Notes: generated by a model not told the origin, from the letters alone. Shown: positions 19,877 to 29,002, counted from the stretch's first letter. The stretch is 64,000 nt of DNA from Marinilactibacillus sp. Marseille-P9653 (GCF_916618885.1 NZ_CAKAKH010000001.1:1178001-1242000); one strand, 5' to 3'. Made by a program: numbers and translations.

Positions 19877-19914
19877 CAAATATGTAACGTAAGCGATGAA
19901 TAGCTGAGCACCTA

Positions 19915-19964
19915 CAAATAAAAATCGGACACCTCTATACTGAGAGATGTCCGATTTTTATTTG
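19915..19964 (-). terminator. Bidirectional terminator inside IS66 end
   Basis: About 22 base pairs with one mismatch form a hairpin with A and T runs on both sides. It lies just after the original tnpC stop and would end transcription in either direction, which also shields neighbouring genes. Confidence 0.8.
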
Positions 19965-19976
19965 CAGGGTGAATGT

Positions 19977-20046
19977 CTAGCGACATTCTATCTGTACCTT
20001 TGGATTCCATGGCAAATAAGCCTCCAAAGGTGTATTTTGTCGGTTT
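19977..20046 (-). pseudogene. Severed C-terminal end of IS66 tnpC
   Basis: On the minus strand this reads on from the duplicated site as a short tail containing LPWNP and ends with TAG at 19977-19979. It is in frame with the tnpC part at 22418-23903 once the IS21 copy and one GGTTT are removed, restoring a 516-residue transposase. The LPWNP tail is typical of IS66 TnpC. Confidence 0.85.
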
Positions 20047-20186
20047 TGTGTATGGCAGAATAAATATGTAGAATAGTGCAGGAAAAAATCCATAACTCGG
20101 GCCAAATAAAATAGCCCATTGCTTCCACCCATACCATTCGCCTAAAATGGAGTTTGACTAAGAACTTCAGAAAGGCGTGGGAAAGG

Positions 20187-21617
20187 ATGCTCACAATGGA
20201 CCAAATCTATTCTATCAAAAAAATGAGAAATGAAGAAGGCTATTCTTTAAATAAAATTGTCACGGAAACAGGTTACGATTGGCGTACAGTCAGAAAATAC
20301 GCAGATCATGATGTCCTTCCAAAAGAAAAAAACAGTAGAAAACGCGGAATGATGTATACGAAAGGGTTTGAAGGACAAACCTTTGGAGAAATCGTTGATC
20401 ATCTCTTATTCGAAGATAGTAAGGAAAAGAAAAAAGATCGCCGATTAAATAAAGGAATCCACCGGATTCTAAAGGAAAAGTACAAGTTTGAAGGTAGTTA
20501 TCGTCTCGTCTGCCAGTATATTAAAGACACTCACAATGAAGTGAAAGAATATAAACAGTACGAACGCTTGGAACACCCACCAGGTGAAGGTCAGCTCGAT
20601 TTCGGGAATTACCGTGTATCATACAAAGGTAAAATAAAGAACATCAAACTACTCGTTCTTACCTTCCCTTATTCTAATAGAGCCTTTGCGGTAGCTCTTC
20701 CTAGAGAAAATAAAGAGTGTTTCTTAAGTGGTCTAAAGTCTTTATTTGAACGAGCTGGAGCGGTTCCTAAAACACTTCGGATAGATAACCTGGCCGCAGC
20801 GGTTGTTCAATCTCGAGGAAGAGGAAAAGAAGCCATCTTTACGGATGACTTCAATCAATTCTCTACTCATTATCGCTTTGAACCCATTGCCTGTAATCCT
20901 TTTTCTGGACACGAAAAAGGATCTGTAGAGAACAAGATCGGTTATATAAGGTATAACTTTTTTGATGATATTCCTGACTTTCTCTCTTATGTACCTTTTA
21001 ATGGTTGGTTGAATCAAAAACTCGAAGAAGATAGTGCTCGTATTCACTATCAAGAAAACTTTTTGATTAGTGAGTTATGGGAAGAGGAGCGAACTCAGTT
21101 GCTTGCTTTACCTGAAACGGCTTATCCCGTATTTAAGTATAAAGAAGTTAAAACAAATAAATACGGAGAAATCAGATTAGACGATCAATCCATTCATATA
21201 CCAAGAATCGGTCGTAACCGAAAGGTTATCTTACAACTGTTCTGGGACCGATTCAAATGTGTTGATCGAATGGGAGAAATAATCTATGAAGGACCTCGTC
21301 CTTATATGGACGAATCTCAGGAAATTGATTGGATCGAAGTCTTCAAGATCTATCGTCAAAAGCCGAGATTAATTATCCATTCTAAGTATCAAAAGTTTAT
21401 CCCTCAAAAAATCAAAAGCTATTTGTTAGAAACCAGCTTAAATGAAAGAAAGACGCGTATAGATCAAATTCTATCCTTACTTGAAATTTATTCCCTATCC
21501 GAGGTTGAAGAAAAATTTGTGGAAATCGTCCTACAAACAACAGAATTCGTTGAAAAAGACGTATCCTCTTCTCTCATGATTTATGATGCCTTATCTCCGA
21601 AAGTGGGGACTAAATGA
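20187..21617 (+). CDS. istA: IS21-family transposase IstA (copy 1)
   Basis: IstA is the DDE integrase that cuts and joins IS21 ends. The protein of 476 residues begins MLTMDQIYSIKKM with a helix-turn-helix region (YSLNKIVTETGYDWRTVRKY), followed by an integrase core with GEGQLDFGNY, LRIDNLAAAV and KGSVENKIGY carrying the acidic triad. The frame is open from 20154, but the same start as in copy 2 (MLTMDQ) is chosen. Its TGA overlaps the istB start. The protein differs from copy 2 at only a handful of positions. Confidence 0.93.
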   Translation: MLTMDQIYSIKKMRNEEGYSLNKIVTETGYDWRTVRKYADHDVLPKEKNSRKRGMMYTKGFEGQTFGEIVDHLLFEDSKEKKKDRRLNKGIHRILKEKYKFEGSYRLVCQYIKDTHNEVKEYKQYERLEHPPGEGQLDFGNYRVSYKGKIKNIKLLVLTFPYSNRAFAVALPRENKECFLSGLKSLFERAGAVPKTLRIDNLAAAVVQSRGRGKEAIFTDDFNQFSTHYRFEPIACNPFSGHEKGSVENKIGYIRYNFFDDIPDFLSYVPFNGWLNQKLEEDSARIHYQENFLISELWEEERTQLLALPETAYPVFKYKEVKTNKYGEIRLDDQSIHIPRIGRNRKVILQLFWDRFKCVDRMGEIIYEGPRPYMDESQEIDWIEVFKIYRQKPRLIIHSKYQKFIPQKIKSYLLETSLNERKTRIDQILSLLEIYSLSEVEEKFVEIVLQTTEFVEKDVSSSLMIYDALSPKVGTK

Positions 21618-22348
21618 TGGAAGATGAATTAAAGCAACTGTGTAAACGTATGCGACTTGCGTATGTGTATGACTACGTTACTCAAGAAAACAAATCAGAA
21701 GTGTTATATGAAGAGCTATTAAACTGTTTGAAGTATGAACAGCGAGAACGGGAACATGCAAAAGCCGATCGGCTTATTCGTAAAGCAGGATTTAAATCGA
21801 CTAAACCCATCAGCCAATATGAGTGGCATGATCAGATAGGGATTCCGTCCTCAACAAGTCGTGAGGAACTCGTTACCTTAGATTTTTTACACCGCAGAGA
21901 GAACTTGATCTTAGTAGGGACTCCAGGGACAGGAAAAACAACTTTGGCTACAGCACTCGGCATTGAAGCTTGTCGAAATGGAAAAGATGTTCAGTTTTAT
22001 CGCGTAATGGACTTAGTCGATAAATTACAAAAAGCGTCCCATCGAGGGACGCTAGCACGAACAAGGAAAATGATCCTCAAATGTGACTTACTCATTTTAG
22101 ACGAGCTAGGCTACTTACCCTTTGATAAAGAAGGTGCAGAATTATTATTTCATCTAATATCAGATTTTTATGAAGAGAAAAGTTTGATTATTACAACGAA
22201 CTTGGAATTCAGCTCTTGGAGTAAAGTATTTCAAGATTCAAGATTGACTAGCGCACTAGTGGATCGTTTGATTCATCATGCCCATATCTTTACTTTTGCG
22301 GGCACCAGTTATCGGTATACCAATGCTTTATCTCAATTAAGAAATTAA
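21614..22348 (+). CDS. istB: IS21-family helper ATPase IstB (copy 1)
   Basis: IstB is an AAA+ ATPase that selects the target and activates IstA. The 244-residue protein has Walker A GTPGTGKTTLA near residue 99 and Walker B in LLILDELGYLP near 155. The start overlaps istA by four bases (ATGA), which gives translational coupling at the fixed stoichiometry usual for this pair. It is nearly identical to copy 2. Confidence 0.94.
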   Translation: MMEDELKQLCKRMRLAYVYDYVTQENKSEVLYEELLNCLKYEQREREHAKADRLIRKAGFKSTKPISQYEWHDQIGIPSSTSREELVTLDFLHRRENLILVGTPGTGKTTLATALGIEACRNGKDVQFYRVMDLVDKLQKASHRGTLARTRKMILKCDLLILDELGYLPFDKEGAELLFHLISDFYEEKSLIITTNLEFSSWSKVFQDSRLTSALVDRLIHHAHIFTFAGTSYRYTNALSQLRN

Positions 22349-22417
22349 CTAAATGGGAACTGCAAAGTTATGGATAAAGTTTCTGCACTTTTATGGATTC
22401 TATTCTTGCAAAATACA

Positions 22418-23903
22418 GGTTTGGCAAGTGAGTTAGTAAGTAATCGAGATACTTTCGTGGATGTAATCCATTGGATTTAGCTGTTTCAACGAGACTTAAA
22501 ATAGTCGCGACGGCATGTGCACCATCAAACGATTTAGAGAAAAGCCAGTTTTTTCTGCCCATGACAAGCGACTTGATTCCACGCTCGGCTAAATTATTGG
22601 AAAGCACAAGACGGCCATCTTCTAGGACGTTCATCATGCGTTCTTTTTGGTTCAGCGCATAATTGATCGCTGTACCAAGTTTCCCATGCGCAGTCAGGGA
22701 TTCACACCAGTCAAAAAAGGCCTCAAGCTTCGGCCTCAATAGTTTTAATCGCTGATCATACCTTTCGCTAACAGTTAAGTCCTTGAGGGACTTATCCAGC
22801 GCAAATAACTCGTTACACAGCGTGACTCCCTTATGAGCGACACTCTTACTGGAATAGTTCTTTGGTCGTGCGTCATAGAACTTCCGTCTGATATGCGCCA
22901 GACAGGCAATCATCGTCATCTCCGGAAGATTGTTGTACCCGGAGAATCCATCGCTATGCAGATACCCAGTGTACTCCTCTAAGAAATCTCTAGGGACAGA
23001 TCCGCTGCGTGATGGACCAAGCTTGTAGATATATATGGCACGTTCGCTGTATTTACCGGTACTGAATAACCACATATAAGACTTTTGTCGGTCTTTATCA
23101 TTCAGTACTTTGAATGTCGTTTCGTCGGCGTGTAGAACCTTCTGGTTCAACAGTTCTTGTCGCATGACAGCCACCAGCGCTTCGAGATAATACTGGGACG
23201 TTTTAATGTGCCAGTTCGCAATGGTATGCCGAGGGATCGGATAGCCAAGCAGATTCCAATAAGCCTCTTGGCGATAGCCCGGGACTTTTTGCTCGAATTT
23301 TTGATACATGGTTTCCGCTATCAATGACGCAGAAGCGGCTGTATTATTTAAAGGAAATCGGGGGATTTCAGCTTTCGCAAAAGGCGTCCGCGTTCCGCTC
23401 TTCTCACAGTTCGCGCAGGCATATGTTTTCTGGAAATGTCTGTGGTTTTCAACTCTCGCCGGGATAAATCTCACTTCCTGACGGATGAGTTGTGTGCTGA
23501 CCTCTTTCATAGCTGATTGACACGTTGGACACGTACAAGATTCGATTTCATGAATATAGTCAACGGTAGGAAGAGACGATAACTGCTGGTTTTTTAATCC
23601 CTTACGTTTCTTGCGGCGACGTTCTGTTGTGATAATGACTTCATCTTCGTCGCTTTGATCACCAGTCTGCTCTGGTTCGCTAAAAAGGCGATCATTGAAA
23701 AGGTTGCCTTGATTAGGATCATTCTTCAATGTTTCCTTCTTTGGGCCGTACAATTTCTGAGTTAAGAATTCGATTTGTTCTTTCTGTAAAGAGAGCTCAT
23801 CATCTTTTTGAGCGATAAGGGTCTTCAGTTGTTTGTTTTCTTCTAAAAGCTGATCTAACTTTTCAATAATCACTTCAAACTGTTTTTCGCTCTTGATAGA
23901 CAT
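22418..23903 (-). pseudogene. tnpC: IS66-family transposase TnpC, C-terminus lost to IS21 insertion
   Basis: This is the main transposase of IS66 elements. From ATG 23903 on the minus strand it shows an N-terminal coiled-coil region, a CTCPTC metal-binding motif, and the DDE core with LHADETTFKVL, LHSDGFSGYN and SNNLAERGIKSLVMGRKNW. At 22417 the frame enters the IS21 end and runs to a stop at 22368, giving a 511-residue hybrid whose last 17 or so residues come from IS21. The native tail lies at 19977-20046. Whether the hybrid still works is unknown. Confidence 0.88.
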
Positions 23904-24005
23904 GTTGGTTGCTTCTCCTCACATAAATAGTACTTAAATTTTACTATAATAAGGAAAAGAAAACGAGAGAGTCATTGATTTATTTATCAATTTCTCTCTC
24001 CTACT

Positions 24006-24365
24006 TCAGGCTATACTCCCTTTAACCGCAGGTTTAACAGAGACTTTTTGGTTAATTGATAGTCCTTCTAAGAGCCAACGTAACTGTTGTGTCGTCAATT
24101 GTTGAACCTCGTTCTGGTTACGCGGCCAATTCAATTTACCATTCTCTAGACGTTTATATAAGAGCAGGAAGCCGTCGCCTTCCCAATAAAGAGCTTTAAA
24201 CCGATCTTTATTTCCACCACAGAAGAGAAAGAGAGCGTCGTTGTAAACATCCATATCATATTCTTCAGTGATTGTTGCGGCTAAGCCATCAATTTGGCGT
24301 CGCATATCCGTCTTCCCGCACACAATAAAAATATTCTCTACTTGAGTAAAATTAACGAGCTTCAT
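24006..24365 (-). CDS. tnpB: IS66 accessory protein TnpB
   Basis: The 119-residue protein fits the IS66 Orf2 (TnpB) family: IFIVCGKTDMRRQIDGLA at the start, LFLFCGGNKDRFKALYWEGDGF in the middle and a KLNWPRN segment later. Its biochemical role is not well defined but it is needed for IS66 transposition. It overlaps tnpA by 14 bases and is followed by tnpC about 100 bases on. Confidence 0.93.
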   Translation of the reverse strand: MKLVNFTQVENIFIVCGKTDMRRQIDGLAATITEEYDMDVYNDALFLFCGGNKDRFKALYWEGDGFLLLYKRLENGKLNWPRNQNEVQQLTTQQLRWLLEGLSINQKVSVKPAVKGSIA

Positions 24366-24552
24366 TGATCGTCATCTCCGAAAGGAGAACTCTCAGCGTC
24401 GAGGGTTTGATCCCTTCATATATAAACAGCTCTGTTTGACCATTTTTCAAATGGGCCACTACTTTTTGTGCTGAGGAGTTCTCCACAGTTCGACGATGGG
24501 TTTGATTGTCCTGTAATATTACAGGAACGATAGACTGTTTACTCTTTTCCAA
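24352..24552 (-). CDS. tnpA: IS66 accessory protein TnpA (short)
   Basis: The 66-residue product lies first in the IS66 gene order and is of the small Orf1 type found in Gram-positive elements of this family. It has no motif I can name with confidence beyond its position and overlap with tnpB. An AGGAG site precedes the ATG at 24552. Confidence 0.7.
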   Translation of the reverse strand: MEKSKQSIVPVILQDNQTHRRTVENSSAQKVVAHLKNGQTELFIYEGIKPSTLRVLLSEMTINEAR

Positions 24553-24638
24553 ATTAAAAACCTCCTGCGTACTTAAGATATCTTAAGTTTAACAGGAGGC
24601 CGTTAGGTTTCACAGGTACCAAGCTATTCATCGCTTAC

Positions 24639-24856
24639 TATGTAACTGTCAGTAAGCGATGAATAGCTTGGTACTGTTGACGTCAAGTAGAAAACAACAA
24701 TTTCTGCTTGTTAGTTTTCTGCAGTTATTGCTAGATAAGTTTCTGCACCTGTTTAGTCAAAGATATTTTCTCGGTGTTTCATTCTGTAACTCTCTTCATT
24801 CATTTGTATAACTTCTACTCGATGGAGAAGTCGATCAAGTATAGCTTGTTGACGTC
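24639..24856. other. IS scrap: IS66 end fragment and IS21-type remnant
   Basis: After the TATGTAAC duplication, 24652-24674 is a 23-base exact match to the tnpA-side end of the IS66 element, in opposite orientation. It is followed at 24675 by TGTTGACGTCAAGTAG, which looks like the CA end (minus strand) of another IS21-type element. The istB tail of that element is at 24753-24856. Two older elements have been reduced to these pieces. Confidence 0.65.
24753..24856 (-). pseudogene. C-terminal remnant of a second IstB-type gene
   Basis: On the minus strand the frame reads RRQQAILDRLLHRVEV, then NEESYRMKHR, and ends TAA at 24753-24755. This matches the usual IstB ending (a DRLxHR helix, then SYR). 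It differs from the IstB of the two complete IS21 copies, so it belongs to another IS21-type element. Copy 2 abuts it at 24857 and the upstream part is missing. Confidence 0.7.
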
Positions 24857-24925
24857 TGTATTTTGCAAGAATAGAATCCATAAAAGTGCAGAAACTTTAT
24901 CCATAACTTTGCAGTTCCCATTTAG

Positions 24926-25660
24926 TTAATTTCTTAATTGAGATAAAGCATTGGTATACCGATAACTGGTGCCCGCAAAAGTAAAGATATGGGCATGATG
25001 AATCAAACGATCCACTAGTGCGCTAGTCAATCTTGAATCTTGAAACACTTTACTCCAAGAACTAAATTCCAAGTTCGTTGTAATAATCAAACTTTTCTCT
25101 TCGTAAAAATCCGATATTAAATGAAATAGTAACTCTGCGCCTTCTTTATCAAAAGGTAAGTAGCCTAGTTCATCTAAAATGAGTAGGTCACATTTGAGGA
25201 TTGTTTTCCTTGTTCGTGCTAGCGTCCCTCGATGGGACGCTTTTTGTAATTTATCGACTAAATCCATTACACGATAAAACTGAACATCTTTTCCATTTCG
25301 ACAAGCTTCAATGCCGAGCGCTGTAGCTAGCGTTGTTTTTCCTGTCCCTGGAGTTCCTACTAAAATCAAGTTTTCTCTACGGTGTAAAAAATCTAGGGTA
25401 ACGAGCTCCTCACGACTCGTTGAGGACGGAATCCCTATCTGGTCATGCCATTCATATTGACTGATGGGTTTAGTTGATTTGAATCCTGCTTTATGAATAA
25501 GCCGATCGGCTTTTGCATATTCCCGTTCTCGCTGTTCATACTTCAAGCAGTTCAATAGCTCTTCGTAAAAACCTTCTGATCTATTTTCTTCAGTAACGTA
25601 ATCATAAACGTACGCAAGGCGTATACGTTTACACAGTTGTTTCAATTCGTTTTCCATCAT
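24926..25660 (-). CDS. istB: IS21-family helper ATPase IstB (copy 2)
   Basis: This 244-residue AAA+ ATPase is the second copy of the target-selection partner of IstA, with GTPGTGKTTLA and LLILDELGYLP intact. A few residues differ from copy 1, mostly in the first 60. It overlaps the istA copy by four bases. Both genes look functional. Confidence 0.93.
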   Translation of the reverse strand: MMENELKQLCKRIRLAYVYDYVTEENRSEGFYEELLNCLKYEQREREYAKADRLIHKAGFKSTKPISQYEWHDQIGIPSSTSREELVTLDFLHRRENLILVGTPGTGKTTLATALGIEACRNGKDVQFYRVMDLVDKLQKASHRGTLARTRKTILKCDLLILDELGYLPFDKEGAELLFHLISDFYEEKSLIITTNLEFSSWSKVFQDSRLTSALVDRLIHHAHIFTFAGTSYRYTNALSQLRN

Positions 25661-27087
25661 TTGGCCCTCACTTTCGGAGACAAAGCATCGTAGATCATGA
25701 GAGAAGAGGACTCGTCTTTTTCAACGTATTCTGTTGCTTGTAGAACGACCTCCACAAATTTTTCTTCAATCTCGGATAGGGAATAAAGCTCAAGTAAGGA
25801 AAGCATTTGTTCTGTACGCGTCTTTCTTTCATTTAAGCTGGTCTCTAACAGATAGCTTTTGATTTTTTGAGGGATAAACTTTTGATACTTAGAATGGATA
25901 ATTAATCTCGGCTTCTGGCGATAGGTTTTGAAAAGTTCAATCCAATCAATTTCTTGAGATTCTTCCATATAAGGACGGGGTCCTAAAAAAATAATCTCTC
26001 CCATTCGATCAACACATTTGAATTGGTCCCAGAACAGTTGTAAGATAACCTTTCGGTTACGCCCGATTCTTGGTATATGAATAGATTGATCATCTAATCT
26101 GATTTCTCCGTATTTATTTGTTTTGACTTCTTTGTATTTAAATACGGGATAAGCTGTTTCAGGTAAAGCAAGTAACTGCGTTCGTTCTTCTTCCCATAAC
26201 TCACTAATCAAAAAGTTCTCTTGATAGTGCATGCGCGCACTATCTTCTTCAAGTTTTTGATTCAACCAACCATTGAAGGGTACGTAAGATAGAAAATCAG
26301 GAATATCATCAAAAAAGTTATACCTTATATAACCGACCTTGTTTTCTACAGATCCTTTTTCGTGTCCAGAAAAAGGATTACAGGCAATGGGTTCAAAGCG
26401 ATAATGGGTAGAGAATTGATTGAAGTCATCCGTGAAGATGGCTTCTTTTCCTCTTCCTCGAGATTGGACAACCGCTGCGGCCAGATTATCTATCCGAAGT
26501 GTTTTAGGAACCGCTCCAGCTCGTTCAAATAAAGACTTTAGACCACTTAAGAAACACTCTTTATTTTCTCTAGGAAGAGCTACCGCAAAGGCTCTATTAG
26601 AATAAGGGAAGGTAAGAACGAGTAGTTTGATGTTCTTAATTTTACCTTTGTATGATACGCGGTAATTCCCGAAATCAAGCTGACCTTCACCTGGTGGGTG
26701 TTCCAAGCGTTCGTACTGTTTATATTCTTTTACTTCATTGTGAGTATCTTTAATATACTGACAGACGAGACGATAACTACCTTCAAACTTGTACTTTTCC
26801 TTTAGAATCCGGTGGATTCCTTTATTCAATCGTCTATCTTTTTTCTTTTCTTTACTATCTTCGAATAATAGATGATCAACGATTTCTCCAAAGGTTTGTC
26901 CTCCAAACCCTTTCGTATACATCATTCCACGTTTTCTATTGTTTTTTTCTTTCGGAAGAACATCGTGATCTGCGTATTTTCTGACTGTGCGCCAATCATA
27001 ACCTGTTTCCGTGACAATTTTATTTAAAGAATAGCCTTCTTCATTTCTCATTTTTTTGATAGAATAGATTTGGTCCATTGTGAGCAT
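25657..27087 (-). CDS. istA: IS21-family transposase IstA (copy 2)
   Basis: The 476-residue integrase starts MLTMDQIYSIKKM and keeps the HTH and the acidic triad region (QLDFGNY, RIDNLAAA, SVENKVGY). It differs from copy 1 by scattered substitutions, including several near residues 390-470. An intact istA and istB here could also move copy 1 in trans. Confidence 0.93.
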   Translation of the reverse strand: MLTMDQIYSIKKMRNEEGYSLNKIVTETGYDWRTVRKYADHDVLPKEKNNRKRGMMYTKGFGGQTFGEIVDHLLFEDSKEKKKDRRLNKGIHRILKEKYKFEGSYRLVCQYIKDTHNEVKEYKQYERLEHPPGEGQLDFGNYRVSYKGKIKNIKLLVLTFPYSNRAFAVALPRENKECFLSGLKSLFERAGAVPKTLRIDNLAAAVVQSRGRGKEAIFTDDFNQFSTHYRFEPIACNPFSGHEKGSVENKVGYIRYNFFDDIPDFLSYVPFNGWLNQKLEEDSARMHYQENFLISELWEEERTQLLALPETAYPVFKYKEVKTNKYGEIRLDDQSIHIPRIGRNRKVILQLFWDQFKCVDRMGEIIFLGPRPYMEESQEIDWIELFKTYRQKPRLIIHSKYQKFIPQKIKSYLLETSLNERKTRTEQMLSLLELYSLSEIEEKFVEVVLQATEYVEKDESSSLMIYDALSPKVRAK

Positions 27088-27227
27088 CCTTTACCACGCC
27101 TTTCTGAAGTTCTTAGTCAAACTCCATTTTAGGCGAATGGTATGGGTGGAAGCAATGGGCTATTTTATTTGGCCCGAGTTATGGATTTTTTCCTGCACTA
27201 TTCTACATATTTATTCTGCCACACACA

Positions 27228-27781
27228 ACAAGATTGAAAATAGAGGAGAATGCAGACGTAAAACATTGTGAAATACTTAAATTTAATCGTCTTGAAAACC
27301 GTTACAGGAATTGAGCATGAGCCAAAATTAAAAGATAATGACCGAATAAACTTAAATCGTTTAAATTAGCGGAGAAACTTGGTAGGAAAAAGGTACTCGT
27401 ATTAGTCAAACTAAATTAAAAAAAGCGTAGATAATGTTGGTTTTATGTTTGTTCATACTACAAAGGACATACGGTACCAAACGGCAAGTTAACTGGTGCG
27501 GTGTTTAATCAATATTTGAAAATAAAAGGTTATGGTAAAACCCAATAGGAACTAGAGACACTATGTGTACATAATGACGGGGGAAGCGTACCTCTCTTTA
27601 GGGTAGTTATTCTAACGGTGCTGACAGTAGTCGATAATTTTTATTAGTATGTAGAACACTCAACCAGTAAGAGAGCGTTCTTTTTTATTTGCGAAAGTTT
27701 TTGCTTAATAAATATCTTAACTAATGGAAGTTTCTACCGATTATAATAATATTTAAAACTTTATATTGATGGAGGAATAGA
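27228..27781. other. 554-base degenerate region before the CWB2 gene
   Basis: No intact gene. Short readable pieces remain: HTVPNGKLTGAVFNQYLKIK at about 27463-27525 (plus strand) and VHNDGGSVPLF near 27563. Another frame at 27466-27487 reads DIRYQTAS, close to the GETRYQTA signature of CWB2 repeats, with the same bases ACGGTACCAAAC. The stretch probably holds remains of a surface-protein gene lost when the insertion island formed. Confidence 0.4.
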
Positions 27782-28945
27782 ATGAATAAAAGACTAGTGA
27801 AGTACATATCTATTGCAGCTTTATCTTTAGGCGCTGTTTCTACAATTTCTCAAGAGCAAAATGTAATTGCCTCAGAAGTTTCAGTTACTAGAATAAGCGG
27901 TGAGACACGGTACCAAACAGCTACAAATATAAGTCAAAATGTATATGATAGAGCTCAAACCGTTTTTATTGCAAACGCAATGAATTTCGCTGATGCTTTA
28001 TCTGGTGGCCCATTAGCTTACCAAAGTGAGGCACCTATTTTATTAGCTCATGGAAATAGTCTAAGAGCTGAAACAACGAAAGAAATCACAAGATTAGGTG
28101 CTAAAAAAGCAGTCATTTTAGGTGGAGAAGCGGCTATTTCTAAGTCAATTGAAAATGAATTGAAGAATCTTGGATTAAGTATTGAGCGATTGGCAGGAGA
28201 AACACGTTTTGAAACATCACAAATTATAGCAGATCGAATTGATGCTAATAGCAATGGTTCGACAGCGGTAGTAGTAGATGGATATAACTTTGCTGATGCA
28301 CTATCCATAGCTCCTTTTGCTACATGGGAAAATATGCCGATATACCTCACTAGACCAGATAAGTTACCGAACGAAAAAAGTCTAAAAAAATATTACAAGA
28401 CATATATTATTGGTGGCGAAACAGCTGTATCAAAAAATGTAGAGAAGCAGTTAAACACTCCAACTCGTATAGCGGGTGCAAATCGATTTCAGACAAATTT
28501 AAAAGTACTCGAATACTTTGGTAGTCGAAACGGCAATTTAATTGTAGCTACAGGAATGAGTTTTGCAGATGCTTTAACAGGATCTACAGTGGCTTCAAGA
28601 CAATCTACTGGAATTTTATTAACCAGAAACCCTCAGTTAAGTTATGAGCAAAAAGAGTATTTATACTCAAGCAGATTCAAAAATATCACAATTTTGGGAG
28701 GTCCTGTTTCAGTTTCATCTAGAATAGAAACACAGTTAGAAGAACATGAAAATTATACTTCTAAACTTACGCCACCAAGTACATCCGATGGTTGGGTAAA
28801 AACAGGAGAATTCACCTACGAGAAAGATTTAGGTGGAGGGACTATGCAGTACTGGAGTTATGGTGAGATTTGGACGATATCTGGCGGAGATTGGGATGAT
28901 CTAATAGATGATGATACAGTTTATGGGAATCATAATAATGAATAA
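27782..28945 (+). CDS. Secreted cell-wall-binding protein with three CWB2 repeats
   Basis: The 387-residue protein has a signal peptide (basic start, hydrophobic core 8-22, cleavage probably near A30). Three PF04122 (CWB2) repeats follow at about 36-125, 130-218 and 223-312, each with a GETRFxTA-like start (SGETRYQTA, AGETRFETS, AGANRFQTN), a NFADALS motif and an ILGGxxxVS motif. CWB2 repeats hold proteins to wall polymers by non-covalent contact. The last 70 residues lack recognisable domains and are rich in Gly, Trp and Asp. An effector domain is otherwise absent. GGAGG lies eight bases before the ATG. A strong hairpin follows. Confidence 0.88.
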   Translation: MNKRLVKYISIAALSLGAVSTISQEQNVIASEVSVTRISGETRYQTATNISQNVYDRAQTVFIANAMNFADALSGGPLAYQSEAPILLAHGNSLRAETTKEITRLGAKKAVILGGEAAISKSIENELKNLGLSIERLAGETRFETSQIIADRIDANSNGSTAVVVDGYNFADALSIAPFATWENMPIYLTRPDKLPNEKSLKKYYKTYIIGGETAVSKNVEKQLNTPTRIAGANRFQTNLKVLEYFGSRNGNLIVATGMSFADALTGSTVASRQSTGILLTRNPQLSYEQKEYLYSSRFKNITILGGPVSVSSRIETQLEEHENYTSKLTPPSTSDGWVKTGEFTYEKDLGGGTMQYWSYGEIWTISGGDWDDLIDDDTVYGNHNNE

Positions 28946-29002
28946 GAATAGGTCTAATTGCCTGTAATATAGATTAAGAACATAAATCGAAATGAATAAA
29001 AT

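Larger units (their letters stand above)
20047..22417 (+). mobile_element. IS21-family element, copy 1 (inside IS66 tnpC)
   Basis: The 2371-bp copy starts TGTGTATGGCAG and ends GCAAAATACA, with TG/CA tips and related multi-repeat ends (GTGCAG and ATCCATAAC on both sides), as in the IS21 family. It is flanked by the 5-bp repeat GGTTT (20042-20046 and 22418-22422). It carries istA and istB. The inverted copy at 24857-27227 has exactly the same length. Confidence 0.87.
19889..24638 (-). mobile_element. IS66-family element interrupted by an IS21-family copy
   Basis: Inverted ends begin GTAAGCGATGAATAGCT at 19889 and, on the minus strand, at 24638. An 8-bp duplication TATGTAAC flanks them (19881-19888 and 24639-24646), the size usual for IS66. 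Genes tnpA, tnpB and tnpC run on the minus strand. The IS21 copy at 20047-22417 splits tnpC; without it and one duplication the element is about 2374 bp. An internal hairpin at 19915-19964 ends tnpC transcription. Confidence 0.88.
24857..27227 (-). mobile_element. IS21-family element, copy 2 (inverted)
   Basis: This 2371-bp copy has the same ends as copy 1 (one base differs in the left tip, TGTGTGTGGCAG) and lies in the opposite direction. Its flanks show no direct repeat: GACGTC before 24857 and ACAAG after 27227. Lack of a duplication suggests that recombination or deletion removed one flank after insertion. Confidence 0.85.

Noticed and set aside
24639..24674. Second complete IS66 element starting at 24652
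   Set aside because: Only 23 bases of the end are present before foreign IS sequence, and no partner end is found to the right.
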